Positions 9,376 through 19,575 are shown, counted from the stretch's first letter. The stretch is DNA of 64,000 nt from Alloscardovia omnicolens DSM 21503 (GCF_000420505.1 NZ_ATVB01000008.1:28979-92978); one strand, 5' to 3'. A program made the numbers and translations. Notes: a model not told the origin generated them from the sequence alone.

Positions 9376-9419
9376 CTAACAAAACGGGCAGTCCTCCAAA
9401 AATCAGAGAAACCGCCCGC
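9376..9419 (-). terminator. Terminator downstream of rho
   Basis: Reading the minus strand, GCGGGCGG and CTGCCCG flank a loop and are followed by TTTTGTT, just after the rho stop codon. The lower stem is good and the upper part relies on G-T pairs. Confidence 0.65.
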
Positions 9420-9441
9420 AACGCTCAAACAGAACGAAAAA

Positions 9442-11244
9442 CTAATTGCTCTGCTGCGCCATCATGCGCAAGAACTCAGCGTTGGTCTGCGTCTTCTTCA
9501 AACGCCCTACCAGCTGCTGGTATGAGGACTCTGGCTCTAATCCGCCCAAAGCACGACGCAAGCGGTAGATAATCGCCATCTCACCTGGATCGGTAATAAG
9601 TTCCTCACGACGAGTGGAAGATGCGTTAATGTCGATTGCTGGGAAGAGTCGCTTCTCCGAAAGTTCACGAGACAAGCGCAATTCCATATTGCCTGTGCCC
9701 TTGAATTCTTCGAAAATCACTTCGTCCATCTTCGAACCAGTTTCCACCAAAGCGGAGGAAATAATAGTCAAAGAGCCGCCGTTTTCAATGTTGCGAGCAG
9801 CACCAAAGAACTTCTTTGGAGGGTAGAGTGCCTGAGCATCCACACCACCGGAAAGAATACGTCCGGAAGCTGGAGCAGCAATATTGTAGGCGCGAGCCAA
9901 ACGAGTCATGGAGTCAAGCAACACCACAACATCCTGACCAAGCTCCACCAAACGCTTTGCGCGTTCAATAGCAAGCTCAGCAACAATAGTGTGGTCGGAA
10001 GCTGGACGGTCGAAGGTGGAAGAAATAATTTCACCCTGAACCGTGCGCTCCATGTCGGTAACTTCTTCAGGTCGTTCATCAACGAGAACCACCATCAAAT
10101 GCACTTCTGGATTATTTGCCTTAATGGAGTTTGCAATGTTTTGCAAAGTAATGGTCTTACCAGCCTTTGGTGGAGACACAATCAGACCGCGCTGACCCTT
10201 ACCAATTGGCGAAACAATATCAATAATGCGACCCACCATATTCACCGGCGTTGTTTCCATCTTCAAACGCTCTTGTGGATACAGCGGAGTGAGCTTGGAG
10301 AACTGAGGACGCTGAGCAGCCTCTTCCAGGCTCAAGCCGTTAATAGCTTCCACCGACTGCAGTGGAACGAACTTTTGGCGCTGATTGCGACGGTCGCCAT
10401 CACGATTTGTCTTAATAAAGCCGCGCACAGCGTCACCCTTGCGCAAACCGTACTTTTTCACCTGACCCATAGATACATACACATCGTTTGGACCTGGCAA
10501 GTAACCAGAGGTACGCACAAAAGCATAAGAATCGAGAATGTCTACGATACCAGCAACGCGAATGAGTTCTTCTTCTGGCTGCTGCTCTTCGTGAACCTGC
10601 TGTTCTTCGTGATTTTCTGCACGGTTCTTACGATTATTACGGTTATTATTGCGACGATTATTGCGCTCGAAACGCTCGTTATTGTCGTCCTCGTTTGACT
10701 CTTCTGTGCTTTCTGCACGATCATAACGACGTGAACGGCGCTCGTTCTTTTCGGATTCCTCGTCCAAGCGTGCGCGATCTACACGAGAGATACGGTTGCG
10801 ACGGTCTGCATGGCTTGCACCGCGCTGTTCGCGCTGAGCTGCAGCCTGAGCAATGCTTTCGGCACGTTCGCGCTCTGAACGGTCTGGAAGAGCGGACAGA
10901 ATATCATTCAAATCAGCTTTAGCCTGATGACGGCTTGCTTCACGCTCAGCCTGCTCTTCTTCGCTGACAGCGACTGGCTTACGGCGGCTACGAACAGGAA
11001 GTTCTACGCCCAAGTCAATAACTTTATCTGCCTTCTTGTCTGCGCGAGAACGTGCAGGAGCGCTTTTAATTTCTGACAGTTCAATAAGAGGTGCTTCAGA
11101 AGCTGGAGCGCTTGATTGACGCGCTTCGTTAATACGCTCAATCAGTTCAGGCTTACGCATAGTAGAAGTGCCGCGCAATTTCATTTCTTTAGCAAGTTCG
11201 CGCAGCTCAGGGAGCTTCATATCAGCAAGATTAGTATTTGCCAC
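9442..11244 (-). CDS. rho: Transcription termination factor Rho
   Basis: Rho is a hexameric RNA-dependent ATPase that ends transcription. The 600-residue protein begins at GTG (11244) with AAAGG upstream. It has an N-terminal SAP-like Rho_N domain ([15 protein letters not shown]), a long polar insert (about residues 60-220) that includes an Asn/Arg stretch around 190-205, the RNA-binding OSB domain ([20 protein letters not shown]), and the ATPase core with Walker [12 protein letters not shown], Walker [17 protein letters not shown] and [18 protein letters not shown]. High-GC actinobacterial Rho proteins commonly carry such charged inserts; this one is notably Asn-rich. Confidence 0.97.
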   Translation of the reverse strand: MANTNLADMKLPELRELAKEMKLRGTSTMRKPELIERINEARQSSAPASEAPLIELSEIKSAPARSRADKKADKVIDLGVELPVRSRRKPVAVSEEEQAEREASRHQAKADLNDILSALPDRSERERAESIAQAAAQREQRGASHADRRNRISRVDRARLDEESEKNERRSRRYDRAESTEESNEDDNNERFERNNRRNNNRNNRKNRAENHEEQQVHEEQQPEEELIRVAGIVDILDSYAFVRTSGYLPGPNDVYVSMGQVKKYGLRKGDAVRGFIKTNRDGDRRNQRQKFVPLQSVEAINGLSLEEAAQRPQFSKLTPLYPQERLKMETTPVNMVGRIIDIVSPIGKGQRGLIVSPPKAGKTITLQNIANSIKANNPEVHLMVVLVDERPEEVTDMERTVQGEIISSTFDRPASDHTIVAELAIERAKRLVELGQDVVVLLDSMTRLARAYNIAAPASGRILSGGVDAQALYPPKKFFGAARNIENGGSLTIISSALVETGSKMDEVIFEEFKGTGNMELRLSRELSEKRLFPAIDINASSTRREELITDPGEMAIIYRLRRALGGLEPESSYQQLVGRLKKTQTNAEFLRMMAQQSN

Positions 11245-11392
11245 GTGTGTGACCTTTCGTGAGTAAAAAACAATTCCTCTACATCAGTCATCACATAGCC
11301 GAGGACTATAAACTGTGTGGGAAAGTATCTACATTGAAATTTCGTAAAAATAACGAACTGAAGTAAAACTATACGGTACTTGCTGGACTAAA

Positions 11393-11440
11393 TACAAAAC
11401 AGGCCCGCTCTATCTCGAAAAACGAGAGTGAGCGAGCCTG
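11393..11440 (-). terminator. Terminator of pgi
   Basis: On the minus strand CAGGCTCGCTC and GAGCGGGCCTG form a stem followed by TTTTGTATTT, 15 nt after the pgi stop codon. An inner CTCTCGTTTTTCGAG hairpin extends it. Confidence 0.85.
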
Positions 11441-11453
11441 CAGTTATGCGCTT

Positions 11454-13148
11454 TTAGTGGCGGTGTGCGCGGTAGAAGTTAATCAGTGCCTGAGTGGACT
11501 GATCCTGCTGAGCCAAAGCAGCGTCATCCTGAGAAATAGCAGGAGCAATCTGCTTTGCCAGAACCTTACCGAGCTCTACGCCCCACTGGTCGTAGGAATC
11601 CAAGCCCCAAACAGTACCTTCAACCAAGGTAATGTGCTCATACAGAGCAATCAACTCACCAACAGCAAATGGAGACAACGTGTCGCCCAAAATAGAGGTG
11701 GTTGGACGGTTACCGGTGAATACGCGAGCAGGAACAATAGCCTCGTCAGTACCTTCAGCGCGAACTTCTTCAGCGGTCTTACCAAATGCCAAAGCCTTGG
11801 TCTGAGCCAAGTAGTTAGCGAGGAAGAGCTCGTGAACGTCCTGATCGCCATCCTTTGTTGCATTTGGAGTATTAGCAAAAGCAATAAAGTCTGCAGGAAT
11901 GAGGCGAGTGCCCTGGTGAATCAGCTGGTAGAAAGCGTGCTGACCGTTAGTTCCTGGCTCACCCCAGAAGATTTCACCGGTCTGAGTGGTTACAGGAGTG
12001 CCATCCCAGCGCACAGACTTACCATTGGACTCCATGGTGAGCTGCTGCAAGTATGCGGCGAAACGATGTAGATACTGGTTGTATGGCAAAACAGCGTGGG
12101 AATGTGCGCCGAAGAAGTTCACATACCAAACGTTCATCAAGCCCATCAAAGCTACAACGTTCTTTTCGATTGGAGTATTTGCGAAGTACTCATCGATAAC
12201 ATGGAAACCGCGCAAGAAGTCTTCGAAGCGTTCTGGGCCGTAAACAATAGCAATAGAAGTACCAACAGCGGAATCTACAGAGTAGCGGCCGCCAACCCAG
12301 TTCCAGAAACCGAAAGCATTGTTTGGATCAATACCGAATTCAGCAACCTTGTCGAGTGCAGTAGACACTGCAATGAAGTGCTTTACAACAGCTTCAGCAT
12401 TCTTTTCGTCCGAACCGTCGATTGCGCCCTGAGCCTTCAAAGTTTCAAGTAACCAAGTGCGTGCAGAGCGAGCGTTGGTCAAGGTTTCCAAAGTGGTGAA
12501 AGTCTTAGACACAACAATGAACAAGGTAGTTTCTGGATTAATGCCCTTGAGCTTTTCAGCCATATCGTTAGGGTCAATGTTGGAGACGTAACGAGCAGAG
12601 ATACCTGAATCGTTGTATGCCTTCAAAGCTTCGTAGACCATAACTGGACCCAAGTCAGAGCCACCAATACCAATGTTTACCACGGTATCAATCTTCTTGC
12701 CAGTTACGCCAGTCCACTCGCCGGAGCGCACCTTGTTAGCAAAAGCGTAAATACGGTCGAGAACTTCGCGAACATCCTTTACGGTGTCCTGACCGTCTAC
12801 AATGAACTTACCTTCGTCGGAAGCTGGACGACGCAAAACTGTGTGAAGAACAGCGCGATCTTCAGTATTGTTAATATGCACACCGGTGTACTGCTGCTGA
12901 ATACGCTCTTCGAGCTTCACATCCTTAGCCAAGTCTGCAAATAACTGCAGTGTCTCTGGCTTGATGAGGTTCTTAGACAAATCGAAGTGCAAATCTCCAG
13001 CTTCAAAGCTTAAGCTAGCTGTGCGGTTTGCATCGGCTGCGAACCACTCGCGCAGGTTAATGCCTTCAGCCTGCAACTGATTGAAATGATTCTGCAAAGC
13101 AGACCATGCTGGTGTTTGAGTTGCATCAATAGGTGGATTGATGGCCAT
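11454..13148 (-). CDS. pgi: Glucose-6-phosphate isomerase
   Basis: The enzyme interconverts glucose-6-phosphate and fructose-6-phosphate; in bifidobacteria this feeds the fructose-6-phosphate phosphoketolase shunt (family knowledge). The 564-residue length is typical of the long form. Visible signatures are [37 protein letters not shown], the active-site [15 protein letters not shown] region, and the C-terminal [11 protein letters not shown] with its catalytic Lys. The start at 13148 (MAINPP) is chosen from AAAGGA 6 nt upstream; the frame is open to 13199. Confidence 0.97.
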   Translation of the reverse strand: MAINPPIDATQTPAWSALQNHFNQLQAEGINLREWFAADANRTASLSFEAGDLHFDLSKNLIKPETLQLFADLAKDVKLEERIQQQYTGVHINNTEDRAVLHTVLRRPASDEGKFIVDGQDTVKDVREVLDRIYAFANKVRSGEWTGVTGKKIDTVVNIGIGGSDLGPVMVYEALKAYNDSGISARYVSNIDPNDMAEKLKGINPETTLFIVVSKTFTTLETLTNARSARTWLLETLKAQGAIDGSDEKNAEAVVKHFIAVSTALDKVAEFGIDPNNAFGFWNWVGGRYSVDSAVGTSIAIVYGPERFEDFLRGFHVIDEYFANTPIEKNVVALMGLMNVWYVNFFGAHSHAVLPYNQYLHRFAAYLQQLTMESNGKSVRWDGTPVTTQTGEIFWGEPGTNGQHAFYQLIHQGTRLIPADFIAFANTPNATKDGDQDVHELFLANYLAQTKALAFGKTAEEVRAEGTDEAIVPARVFTGNRPTTSILGDTLSPFAVGELIALYEHITLVEGTVWGLDSYDQWGVELGKVLAKQIAPAISQDDAALAQQDQSTQALINFYRAHRH

Positions 13149-13360
13149 TGCCGGTCCTTTCATACCTTGTATAACGTACGATTCTCCGTACCTAAACAAT
13201 AAAGATTAGTAGGTGAAAAGGACACGTGCGCGATTTTTTGCTCTTGTTTGAGTCTTGTGTGCGGGCATGCACACAAAATCCTTGCAAACGTGTGCAGTGA
13301 GGGATTGGTTTTGGCTCTGCGGCTCGCGTTTCTCTGTGCTTTATTAAGACACTGGACGGC

Positions 13361-13390
13361 TTGCACTTTCTAGCGCATCTATGCTACACT
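13361..13390 (+). promoter_or_regulatory. Promoter of the tRNA-Thr/tRNA-Leu unit
   Basis: A TTGCAC -35 (13361-13366) and a TACACT -10 (13385-13390) are separated by 18 nt and lie about 43 nt upstream of the first tRNA. Confidence 0.6.
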
Positions 13391-13432
13391 CTTACTTTTG
13401 TACGACGCATGCGCAAGCATGTTGATTGTATT

Positions 13433-13505
13433 GCCACTTTAGCTCAGTTGGTAGAGCGTCTCACTCGTAATGAGAAGGTCGCCGGTCCGATTCCGGCAAG
13501 TGGCT
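13433..13505 (+). tRNA. tRNA-Thr (anticodon CGU)
   Basis: The acceptor stem pairs GCCACTT with AAGTGGC, the D-arm is GCTCAGTTGGTAGAGC, the anticodon stem TCTCA/TGAGA encloses CTCGTAA with anticodon CGT, and the T-arm is GCCGGTCCGATTCCGGC. The discriminator is T. The CCA end is not encoded. Confidence 0.95.
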
Positions 13506-13544
13506 CTGACTACCTATTTACACATTCTTACTCTGAATTACTTT

Positions 13545-13625
13545 GCGCGAGTGGCGGAATTGGTAGACGCGCAGGATTTAGGTTCCTGTTCCACTGGAGT
13601 GAGGGTTCAAGTCCCTTCTCGCGCA
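13545..13625 (+). tRNA. tRNA-Leu (anticodon UAG)
   Basis: The acceptor stem pairs GCGCGAG with CTCGCGC, the anticodon stem CAGGA/TCCTG encloses TTTAGGT with anticodon TAG, a variable arm follows (class II tRNA), and the T-arm contains AGGGTTCAAGTCCCT. It lies 39 nt after tRNA-Thr and is probably co-transcribed. Confidence 0.93.
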
Positions 13626-13636
13626 CGTGTGTCATG

Positions 13637-13687
13637 TCTCGCGACATAGTTCCGCTACAGTTGGAGAGCTGTGTCGTGAGATTTTTT
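13637..13687 (+). terminator. Terminator of the tRNA unit
   Basis: TCTCGCGACATAG pairs with CTGTGTCGTGAGA across a 19-nt loop and is followed by TTTTTT. Confidence 0.85.
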
Positions 13688-13691
13688 GTTT

Positions 13692-13747
13692 TCATACGTG
13701 AAGCCAATACGCGCAACCGATATGCCAGTTGTGAAGCCATTTTTATG
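13692..13747 (+). repeat. Dispersed intergenic repeat, copy B (truncated)
   Basis: This copy matches the 5' part of the family (AATACGCGCAACCGATATGC and TGAAGCCATTTTT) but stops at about 13747, close to the transposase remnant. The second half of the hairpin and the 3' tail are missing. Confidence 0.7.
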
Positions 13748-13761
13748 CTGCTCCGTTTTTG

Positions 13762-13910
13762 TTGGACTGTATGGTTGGTTCTTTTATTTTAGGGAGTGTT
13801 TGTATGGGTGCGTATGGTAGTGATTTTGCTAGTAAGTGTGTGGAATTGTTGGCGCTGTTTGATCTGGGGTGTGGTTATGCCATAGCGGCTGATCAGTGTG
13901 GTGTCAGCAG
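13762..13910 (+). mobile_element. Remnant of an insertion sequence: N-terminus of a transposase
   Basis: From ATG at 13804, with AGGGAG 7 nt upstream, the plus frame reads MGAYGSDFASKCVELL, then ALFDLGCGYAIAADQCGVSS. This has the look of the helix-turn-helix start of IS3/IS150-like transposases (a Y/F...K..V..L helix followed by a recognition helix). After about codon 36 the frame runs into antisense sequence of the neighbouring adhesin gene, so only the 5' end of the element survives. The left boundary near TGGACTG at about 13762 is a guess. Confidence 0.5.
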
Positions 13911-15003
13911 TGACCTTATCCTTGTTAGTAATGAAGTCCTCAGCATGACCCAAAGAAGCGCCCTTAGCAACGTTTGTTGCTTCAGCCTTAGGCTTTGGCT
14001 GTGGTAAAGCAATCAGCAGACCTGAATCCAGCCGGTTTGTAGTGCCTCTAGACGAGCTATCCACAGCATTCTCGAACATACCGTAAGAACCACCGGAGTT
14101 GTTATATCCTGAAATACCAATCTGCGCTCCTTGTGTAGTCGGCGTCCAGTACATGTTTGTGCGACCGTTGTAAGGATCCTCCGCGATTGCATTACCCTTG
14201 ACCCACAAGGCGTAGTTCAGCTGACCCGTAATAGGGTACGAAGTTACTTCAGTAATATTCGAAGCAGGCGTAGCCTTGAAGCGCATCTCCTGCCCAATAC
14301 TAAGATCAACGGTGCCATTCTTCACAGCATTATCCTGATAGAGGCCCTTATAACTTTCCTTGCGGGTATCTACCAAACCGTTGGACTGTCCATTGAAGTT
14401 GCCCAACGCGAAGTAGTTAACATCGTTCTTGTAGTTGCCAGGCGAGTTCGAGGCGAAATTACGCATCGCCGATACGTAACCATTGTCAGCAATCGAACGC
14501 CAGCCGAACTTCGCATCAGCAGCGGCAACTGAATCAGGCACATTGGAACTCAACTTATTCAAGGTCTTATATGCCAGTTCTTTAACGTTTGCGGCCTGCG
14601 GACCAGTTGGGCAACCAGCTTCGTTCGTCGGATCGCTCTGCATGAAGTTCTTCTGCCAATATGTAATCCGATCATACGGAGGGGTGTGAGGATCATGCGT
14701 TCGGAGACACGTCGTATCGTTCGCAGTGTTGGTCAGAGGATTAGACTCAGGCAAATAGCTACTATCACCATTAACAAACTGACCATTGTTGTTCGACTCA
14801 TTACGCCGCTCGCAATCCTTAGACTGAGTGTCGTTAGTAAAAGTAGTGCCGTTATATTCGGCAGTAATAGGGTCAGCATGTGCAAACACAGAGCTACCCA
14901 CCAGAGGTACTAAGCCAGCGGTGGCAAGTGCTACAGCAGCTATGAAACCAATTGGTTTACGAAGCTTTTGCACACCTCACACAGGCTTCTTATGCCTAGA
15001 CAT
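13908..15003 (-). pseudogene. Decayed surface adhesin gene with Rib/alpha-like repeat, broken at both ends
   Basis: The main open part (GTG at 14973 to about 13908) encodes a signal peptide (FIAAVALATAGLVPLVGSSVFAHA), about 310 residues of unrecognised extracellular sequence, a PKPKAEA linker and the beginning of a Rib/alpha-like repeat (KGASLGHAEDFITNKDKV). The natural start is probably ATG at 15003, which has AAGGGA 5 nt upstream and reads MSRHKKPV before an in-frame TGA at 14979-14977 and then GVQKLRKPIGF. At the 3' end the Rib repeat stops after TADTT and the frame continues for about 35 codons through antisense transposase sequence to a stop at 13789. No further repeats, LPXTG motif or anchor remain. 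It was probably a large cell-wall-anchored adhesin; expression from GTG 14973 as a secreted fragment cannot be excluded. Confidence 0.7.
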
Positions 15004-15174
15004 AATATTCCCTTCTTCTCTCACCATAAAAATACATAGTTAAAGGTCATTTTAACCTGCCACCCCCAGCGAAATCCTTGGTTTTCAAGGAGTTTCATTC
15101 ACCATAACCATACGCCCGAAATTCTCCCAGTTAGGAGGTTATGGCTCGGTCAACACGCCGAAAAGTTGAGCATA

Positions 15175-15222
15175 AGAAAATCCCCAAGAGGTGTTCAAAC
15201 ATCACGCTTCTTGGGGATTTGC
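15175..15222 (-). terminator. Terminator of the rph-rdgB unit
   Basis: On the minus strand AAATCCCCAAGAAG and CTCTTGGGGATTTT form a stem ending in ATTTTCTTA, about 25 nt after the rdgB stop codon. Confidence 0.8.
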
Positions 15223-15244
15223 ACATGCTGTGTAAGCGACAAAA

Positions 15245-15877
15245 TCAAACTAAATCATGAAAATACTGTGCAATAGCCCGCAAAGCCTTTCCTCGGTGAG
15301 AAATAGCGTTCTTTTCTTGAGCGGTCATCTCAGCACTGGTCAAACTGCCTTCTTGGTCACGCGGAACAAATAACGGGTCGTAACCAAAACCGTTGTCTCC
15401 GCGCTCTTCACGCAGTAAAACGCCTTCCATATCGCATACTTGCACGAACTCATGTGCCTGACCATCAGTGCTTACTTGAGCTGGAATAACAAAAGCTGCT
15501 GCACATCTAAACCGAGCAGTGCGCTCTTCATCAGGAATATCGCTTAACTGAGCAAGTAGCAAAGCGTTATTAGCAGCGTCGTCTCCGTGTCGTCCGCTCC
15601 AACGAGCGGATAAAATTCCCGGAGCCATACCCATAACGTCAACAATAAGACCCGAATCATCAGCTAAAGCAGGAAGTCCTGTGCGAGAAGCTGCATCGCG
15701 GGCTTTAATCAAAGCATTTGCTTCAAAAGTCGTGCCATCTTCTACAGGGTCAGGCAAATCCAACTGACCAGACGTAACGAATTCAAACTGCGATCCTTCT
15801 ACTGTCTCGCCAATAATGCGAGCAATTTCCGTAAGTTTTCCTGCGTTATGAGTGGCAACAACTACTTTTTGAACCAT
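15245..15877 (-). CDS. rdgB: RdgB/HAM1 non-canonical purine NTP pyrophosphatase
   Basis: The enzyme hydrolyses dITP, ITP and XTP to the monophosphates and keeps deaminated purines out of nucleic acids. The 210-residue protein shows the N-terminal VVATHNAGKLTEI phosphate-binding motif, ALADDSGLIVDVMGMAPGILSARW, and GDNGFGYDPLFVP with the C-terminal SHRGKALRA. It follows rph by 24 nt in the same direction, a common pairing in actinobacteria. Confidence 0.95.
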   Translation of the reverse strand: MVQKVVVATHNAGKLTEIARIIGETVEGSQFEFVTSGQLDLPDPVEDGTTFEANALIKARDAASRTGLPALADDSGLIVDVMGMAPGILSARWSGRHGDDAANNALLLAQLSDIPDEERTARFRCAAAFVIPAQVSTDGQAHEFVQVCDMEGVLLREERGDNGFGYDPLFVPRDQEGSLTSAEMTAQEKNAISHRGKALRAIAQYFHDLV

Positions 15878-15901
15878 GCTCTCTCCTCAATCGTGTTCAA
15901 G

Positions 15902-16654
15902 TTACTCGCTCAAAGCCTGGCGCTGAAACTGCTGCAATTCCTTATTGCCTTTTTCAGCTAAATCTAACAGAGTGTTTAAGGTTGCGCGACTAAAAGGCGC
16001 TCCCTCTGCTGTGCCCTGAATTTCAATGAACTCACCTGAACCCGTCATAGCAATATTCATGTCTGTTTGAGCACGTGAATCCTCCTCATAAGGCAGGTCG
16101 AGCATGGGAGTGCCGTCAATCACGCCCACAGATACGGCAGACACCTGATCGGTGAGAACCTTGGCGTTGCGGGCAATAAGTTTGTTGTTTTTAGCCCATT
16201 CAATTGCATCGGCGAGCGCGATATATGCGCCCGTAATCGATGTGGTGCGCGTGCCACCGTCGGCTTGGAGAACGTCGCAGTCAATTTGAATTTGGTTCTC
16301 ACCCAGAGCCTTCATGTCCACAATGCCGCGCAAAACGCGACCGATCAGACGACTAATTTCGTGCGTGCGTCCGCCCACTTTTCCTCGAGTGGATTCACGG
16401 TCTGTGCGCGATGCTGTAGCGCGTGGAAGCATGGCGTATTCTGCTGTTACCCAGCCTAAACCGGAGTCTTTACGCCAGCGAGGAACGGAATCGGTGAACG
16501 TGGCTGTGCACAAAACGCGGGTGTTTCCGCACTGAATGAGCACAGAGCCTTCGGGAGCGTCCGTCCAGTTGCGTTCAATTTTTACGGGGCGTAATTCATC
16601 TGTGTGGCGTCCGTCGGAGCGGGCGGCACTTTCAGTAGTGTGTAATTCTGTCAT
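15902..16654 (-). CDS. rph: Ribonuclease PH
   Basis: This phosphorolytic 3'-to-5' exoribonuclease trims tRNA 3' ends. The 250-residue protein has the N-terminal [18 protein letters not shown], the core [24 protein letters not shown] (the TAEY-MLPRAT signature), RLIGRVLRG and the C-terminal [17 protein letters not shown]. The start at 16654 (MTELHTTES) is preferred over the frame opening at 16702 because an AGGA lies upstream and the homologous region starts soon after. Confidence 0.95.
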   Translation of the reverse strand: MTELHTTESAARSDGRHTDELRPVKIERNWTDAPEGSVLIQCGNTRVLCTATFTDSVPRWRKDSGLGWVTAEYAMLPRATASRTDRESTRGKVGGRTHEISRLIGRVLRGIVDMKALGENQIQIDCDVLQADGGTRTTSITGAYIALADAIEWAKNNKLIARNAKVLTDQVSAVSVGVIDGTPMLDLPYEEDSRAQTDMNIAMTGSGEFIEIQGTAEGAPFSRATLNTLLDLAEKGNKELQQFQRQALSE

Positions 16655-16886
16655 ATCTTGTATCCTACCGTGCAGGTATCTCAAGGCGGGGGAAAGCGGC
16701 ATGCGCGGTGTGGGAGCGCTGGCTGTTGGGCTGTATGCGCTATATACGTGTGGGTTGTTGTTTATCGGTCAAGTGAAGCGGAGTTAAGCGGAGAGTAACC
16801 AAACGCATTAACCAAACGAAGCCTCGCATATTCAGCCAGCGCATTCACCCAGCACATTTGCCCCACCTGCCGTATACAGTAATAGT

Positions 16887-17558
16887 ATGACGTTATTTGT
16901 TGCGCTTTTTCGATTTGCTACAGCTTCCTTCGCACTAGCAGGCACTTCTAAAACCTGGTTCTTCGGCGAAACTCAAAATCTGGTGTATTTTACACATCAA
17001 ACAAACTTGCTCATTGCCGCCATCTTTATCTGGGCAGGATGCGCCAGTCTGCTGCGCGGCGTGCAGCCCCCTGCATGGGTTAAGGGTGCGTTAACGCTGA
17101 ACGTTATTATTACCGGTCTGGTTGCGTGGCTCGTTTTGCCAGCGCCGGACATGTCTAAACAGCTATATATTTTCGGCATTCCAACAATCACTATGGTGCA
17201 CATTATTGTGCCGATTATGGCAACCGTCGATTTTCTGCTTTTCGATGAGCATCGCCGTTTCATCTTGCTTGACTCGCTCACTTGGCTTATTTACTTCCCT
17301 GTGTACCTGGCTTTCGTTGTTATTCGCGCGAAAGTTTTCCACGCGGTCGGTCCTGAAGCTGATGGTAGCCCATATCCTTACGGTTTTATTAACCTCGACA
17401 AGCTAGGACTGCAACATTTTGTTATCAATTGCGCTGTTTATTTAGGTATTTTCTTCGTTTTGGCTCTCATTATTGTGCTGATAGATAAAGCACTGCCAAA
17501 GCGCACTGTTTTAACAGGTTCATCGGTTAATGCCGCGCGGTTGAAGAAGGTGCGCTAG
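16887..17558 (+). CDS. Pr6Pr-family six-helix membrane protein
   Basis: The 223-residue protein has six predicted membrane segments and the conserved FTHQTNLLIAA and YGFINLDKLG regions that I associate with the Pr6Pr/FAR-17a-like membrane family in actinobacteria. Function is unknown; some relatives are annotated as F420-independent or lipid-associated proteins without proof. pncB starts 78 nt downstream on the same strand. Confidence 0.7.
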   Translation: MTLFVALFRFATASFALAGTSKTWFFGETQNLVYFTHQTNLLIAAIFIWAGCASLLRGVQPPAWVKGALTLNVIITGLVAWLVLPAPDMSKQLYIFGIPTITMVHIIVPIMATVDFLLFDEHRRFILLDSLTWLIYFPVYLAFVVIRAKVFHAVGPEADGSPYPYGFINLDKLGLQHFVINCAVYLGIFFVLALIIVLIDKALPKRTVLTGSSVNAARLKKVR

Positions 17559-17636
17559 GTGGCGATTGTTGGCGTTAGGTTACGAACGCAACAGAGTACG
17601 AATTTCAAAACAAATTTAGGCGAAAGAGAGGGCACT

Positions 17637-18962
17637 ATGTCTACTGCCGCAATGCTTACCGATATGTATGAATACACTATGGTAGATGCTGCTTTACGTG
17701 ATGGAACTGCTCACCGTTCCTGCGTTTTCGAGGTGTTCACCCGTCATCTTCCTGCTGGCCGCCGCTATGGAGTGGTTGCTGGTTTAGGGCGGATTATTGA
17801 GTATATTAAGGATTTTCGTCCTAGCGAAGAGGAGCTTGCTTTCTTACGCGATAACAAGATTGTGAGCAAAGAAACTATTGAGTGGCTAGAAAACTTCCAT
17901 TTTTCGGGAACTATTCGCGCGTATCGCGAAGGTGAGATGTTTTTTGCTAACTCTCCTGTTGTTCAGGTTGAGGGAACTTTTGCGCAGTGTACGCTTTTAG
18001 AAACCGTTATTTTAAGCGTGCTCAACTATGATTGTGCGATTGCATCTGCTGCTTCGCGCATTACGTCTGCCGCGGGTTCTCGACCATGTGCCGATATGGG
18101 AGGTCGCCGCGCACATGAAAGCGCTGCTATTGCTGCCAGCCGTAGCGCTGTGGTGGGCGGTTTTGTGAGCACTGCTAATTTGGCTGCCGCTCAACTTTAT
18201 GGCATTCCATGTATTGGAACGGCTGCCCACGCTTTTACTTTGGTGCATGACAGCGAGCGCGAGGCTTTTGAATCTCAGGTTGCTGCTTTGGGCGTGAACA
18301 CAACGCTGCTCACTGATACATACAATGTGGAAGAAGCTATTCGCACAGCTGTTGAAGTTGCAGGCACTGATTTAGGCGGTATTCGCATTGATTCTGGCGA
18401 TTTAGCTTCGATGGCTCAGAAAGCTCGTCATCAGTTAGATGCTTTGGGCGCTACTTCTACCAAGATTACGGTGACGAACGATTTAGACGAATACGCTATT
18501 GCTGCTCTTGCCACTGCTCCTGTTGATTCCTATGGTGTGGGTACTCGTTTGGTTACTGGTTCTGGGCACCCTACCAGTTCTATGGTTTACAAGCTCGTTG
18601 AGCGTGAAGGCAATGACGGTGCTATGCATCCTGTGGCGAAGAAGAGCTTTGGTAAAACAACTGACGGTTGGCGCAAGCGCGGTTTGCGTGCTTATGAGTA
18701 TGGTCTGGCTCAAGGTGAGCTGGTGTTGGCTGGCTCTGAACAGGCTGTGCAATCATGGACGAGCGATCAGTATGGCGATTTGAAGGACTTGAGCATTGTT
18801 GCTATTGATCACGGCGATATTGACGAGTCCTTGACCACCCGCGAGGCACTCTTTGCTGCCCGCAATTACCATTACGAAGCCTTGCGCGAACTGCCAGTAA
18901 ACGCTTTGTCGCTTAGTGACGGCGAGCAAGCTATTCCTACTGAAGTTATTACTGTGGAGTAG
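17637..18962 (+). CDS. pncB: Nicotinate phosphoribosyltransferase
   Basis: The enzyme makes nicotinate mononucleotide from nicotinate and PRPP in the NAD salvage pathway. The 441-residue protein has MLTDMYEYTMVDAALRDG at the N-terminus, the conserved HESAAIAASRSAVVGGFVSTANLAAA and IRIDSGDLASMAQKAR, and VGTRLVTGSGHP. The start at 17637 follows GAGAGGG; the frame is open upstream to 17559 but without family-like sequence. A strong terminator follows. Confidence 0.95.
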   Translation: MSTAAMLTDMYEYTMVDAALRDGTAHRSCVFEVFTRHLPAGRRYGVVAGLGRIIEYIKDFRPSEEELAFLRDNKIVSKETIEWLENFHFSGTIRAYREGEMFFANSPVVQVEGTFAQCTLLETVILSVLNYDCAIASAASRITSAAGSRPCADMGGRRAHESAAIAASRSAVVGGFVSTANLAAAQLYGIPCIGTAAHAFTLVHDSEREAFESQVAALGVNTTLLTDTYNVEEAIRTAVEVAGTDLGGIRIDSGDLASMAQKARHQLDALGATSTKITVTNDLDEYAIAALATAPVDSYGVGTRLVTGSGHPTSSMVYKLVEREGNDGAMHPVAKKSFGKTTDGWRKRGLRAYEYGLAQGELVLAGSEQAVQSWTSDQYGDLKDLSIVAIDHGDIDESLTTREALFAARNYHYEALRELPVNALSLSDGEQAIPTEVITVE

Positions 18963-19032
18963 TTGGCTTTTAAGGAGGCTATTCGTACTGTCTCGCGCTA
19001 CTCTGTGAGTGCTAAAAATCTGATAAATGTAT

Positions 19033-19076
19033 TGCCAGCCATGCTAGGCAGAGCCTAGCATGGCTGGCTGTTTTAT
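19033..19076 (+). terminator. Terminator of pncB
   Basis: GCCAGCCATGCTAGGC and GCCTAGCATGGCTGGC form a perfect 16-bp stem with a 3-nt loop, followed by TGTTTTATTT. Confidence 0.92.
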
Positions 19077-19306
19077 TTAAGCCCACAAAAATTAGACAAA
19101 TCCGTTGCGAAGCATGATGTGGTATCTCAGTTATGAATCAAAGCGTAAGCAGTGCGTAGAGGTTGCTAGCGCGTCACGCTTACAATCCGTGCGTCCAAAT
19201 ATGAGCTAAAATTCCCACTCGCTCGTACGCCAAAGTTGCTCTTCGAACTTAGCGGGGTTTAGGGACGATGTTGCTCAGTAGGTTCCAGCATGAATGTGTT
19301 TACTTT

Positions 19307-19446
19307 TATGAGTGAAGTCGATACGCGCAACCGATAGCCACTTGTGAAGCAATTTTTCCGCATCAAAACTGGCATAACAGTGTATTAATCGGTTAAGCAG
19401 AATGCGAGAGAGTAAAAACTTCTTCAAATTTAACGCAGTGTGAAGC
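19307..19446 (+). repeat. Dispersed intergenic repeat, copy C
   Basis: This is a near full-length copy: AGTCGATACGCGCAACCGAT at the 5' end, the imperfect hairpin ending CATCAAAACTGGCATAA, ATTAATCGGTTAAGCAGAAT, and the 3' tail GAGAGTAAAAACTTCTTC then TTTAACGCAGTGTGAAG, which is shared with the inverted copy at the right end of the window. Confidence 0.85.
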
Positions 19447-19525
19447 CTGATTACGCATAACCCTAAATCCTACCTGTCGCAACCAATAGGGATATACGGA
19501 ACAGGGTCATGCACATGTAAAGCCA

Positions 19526-19563
19526 AAATCAAAAAGCCTGCAACCACAGCTGCAGGCTTTCCG
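19526..19563 (-). terminator. Terminator of the DUF3039 gene
   Basis: On the minus strand AAAGCCTGCAGCTGTGGTTGCAGGCTTTTTG forms a hairpin with a T-rich 3' side, 13 nt after the stop codon. Confidence 0.85.
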
Positions 19564-19575
19564 TATTTCATTATA

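Noticed and set aside
9991..10698. A 235-codon plus-strand frame opposite rho with hydrophobic ending
   Set aside because: Antisense of rho; the apparent membrane segment is the reverse of the Asn/Arg-rich codons.
13361..13792. A 143-codon plus-strand frame across the tRNA region
   Set aside because: It reads through two intact tRNA genes and a terminator, so it is not protein coding.
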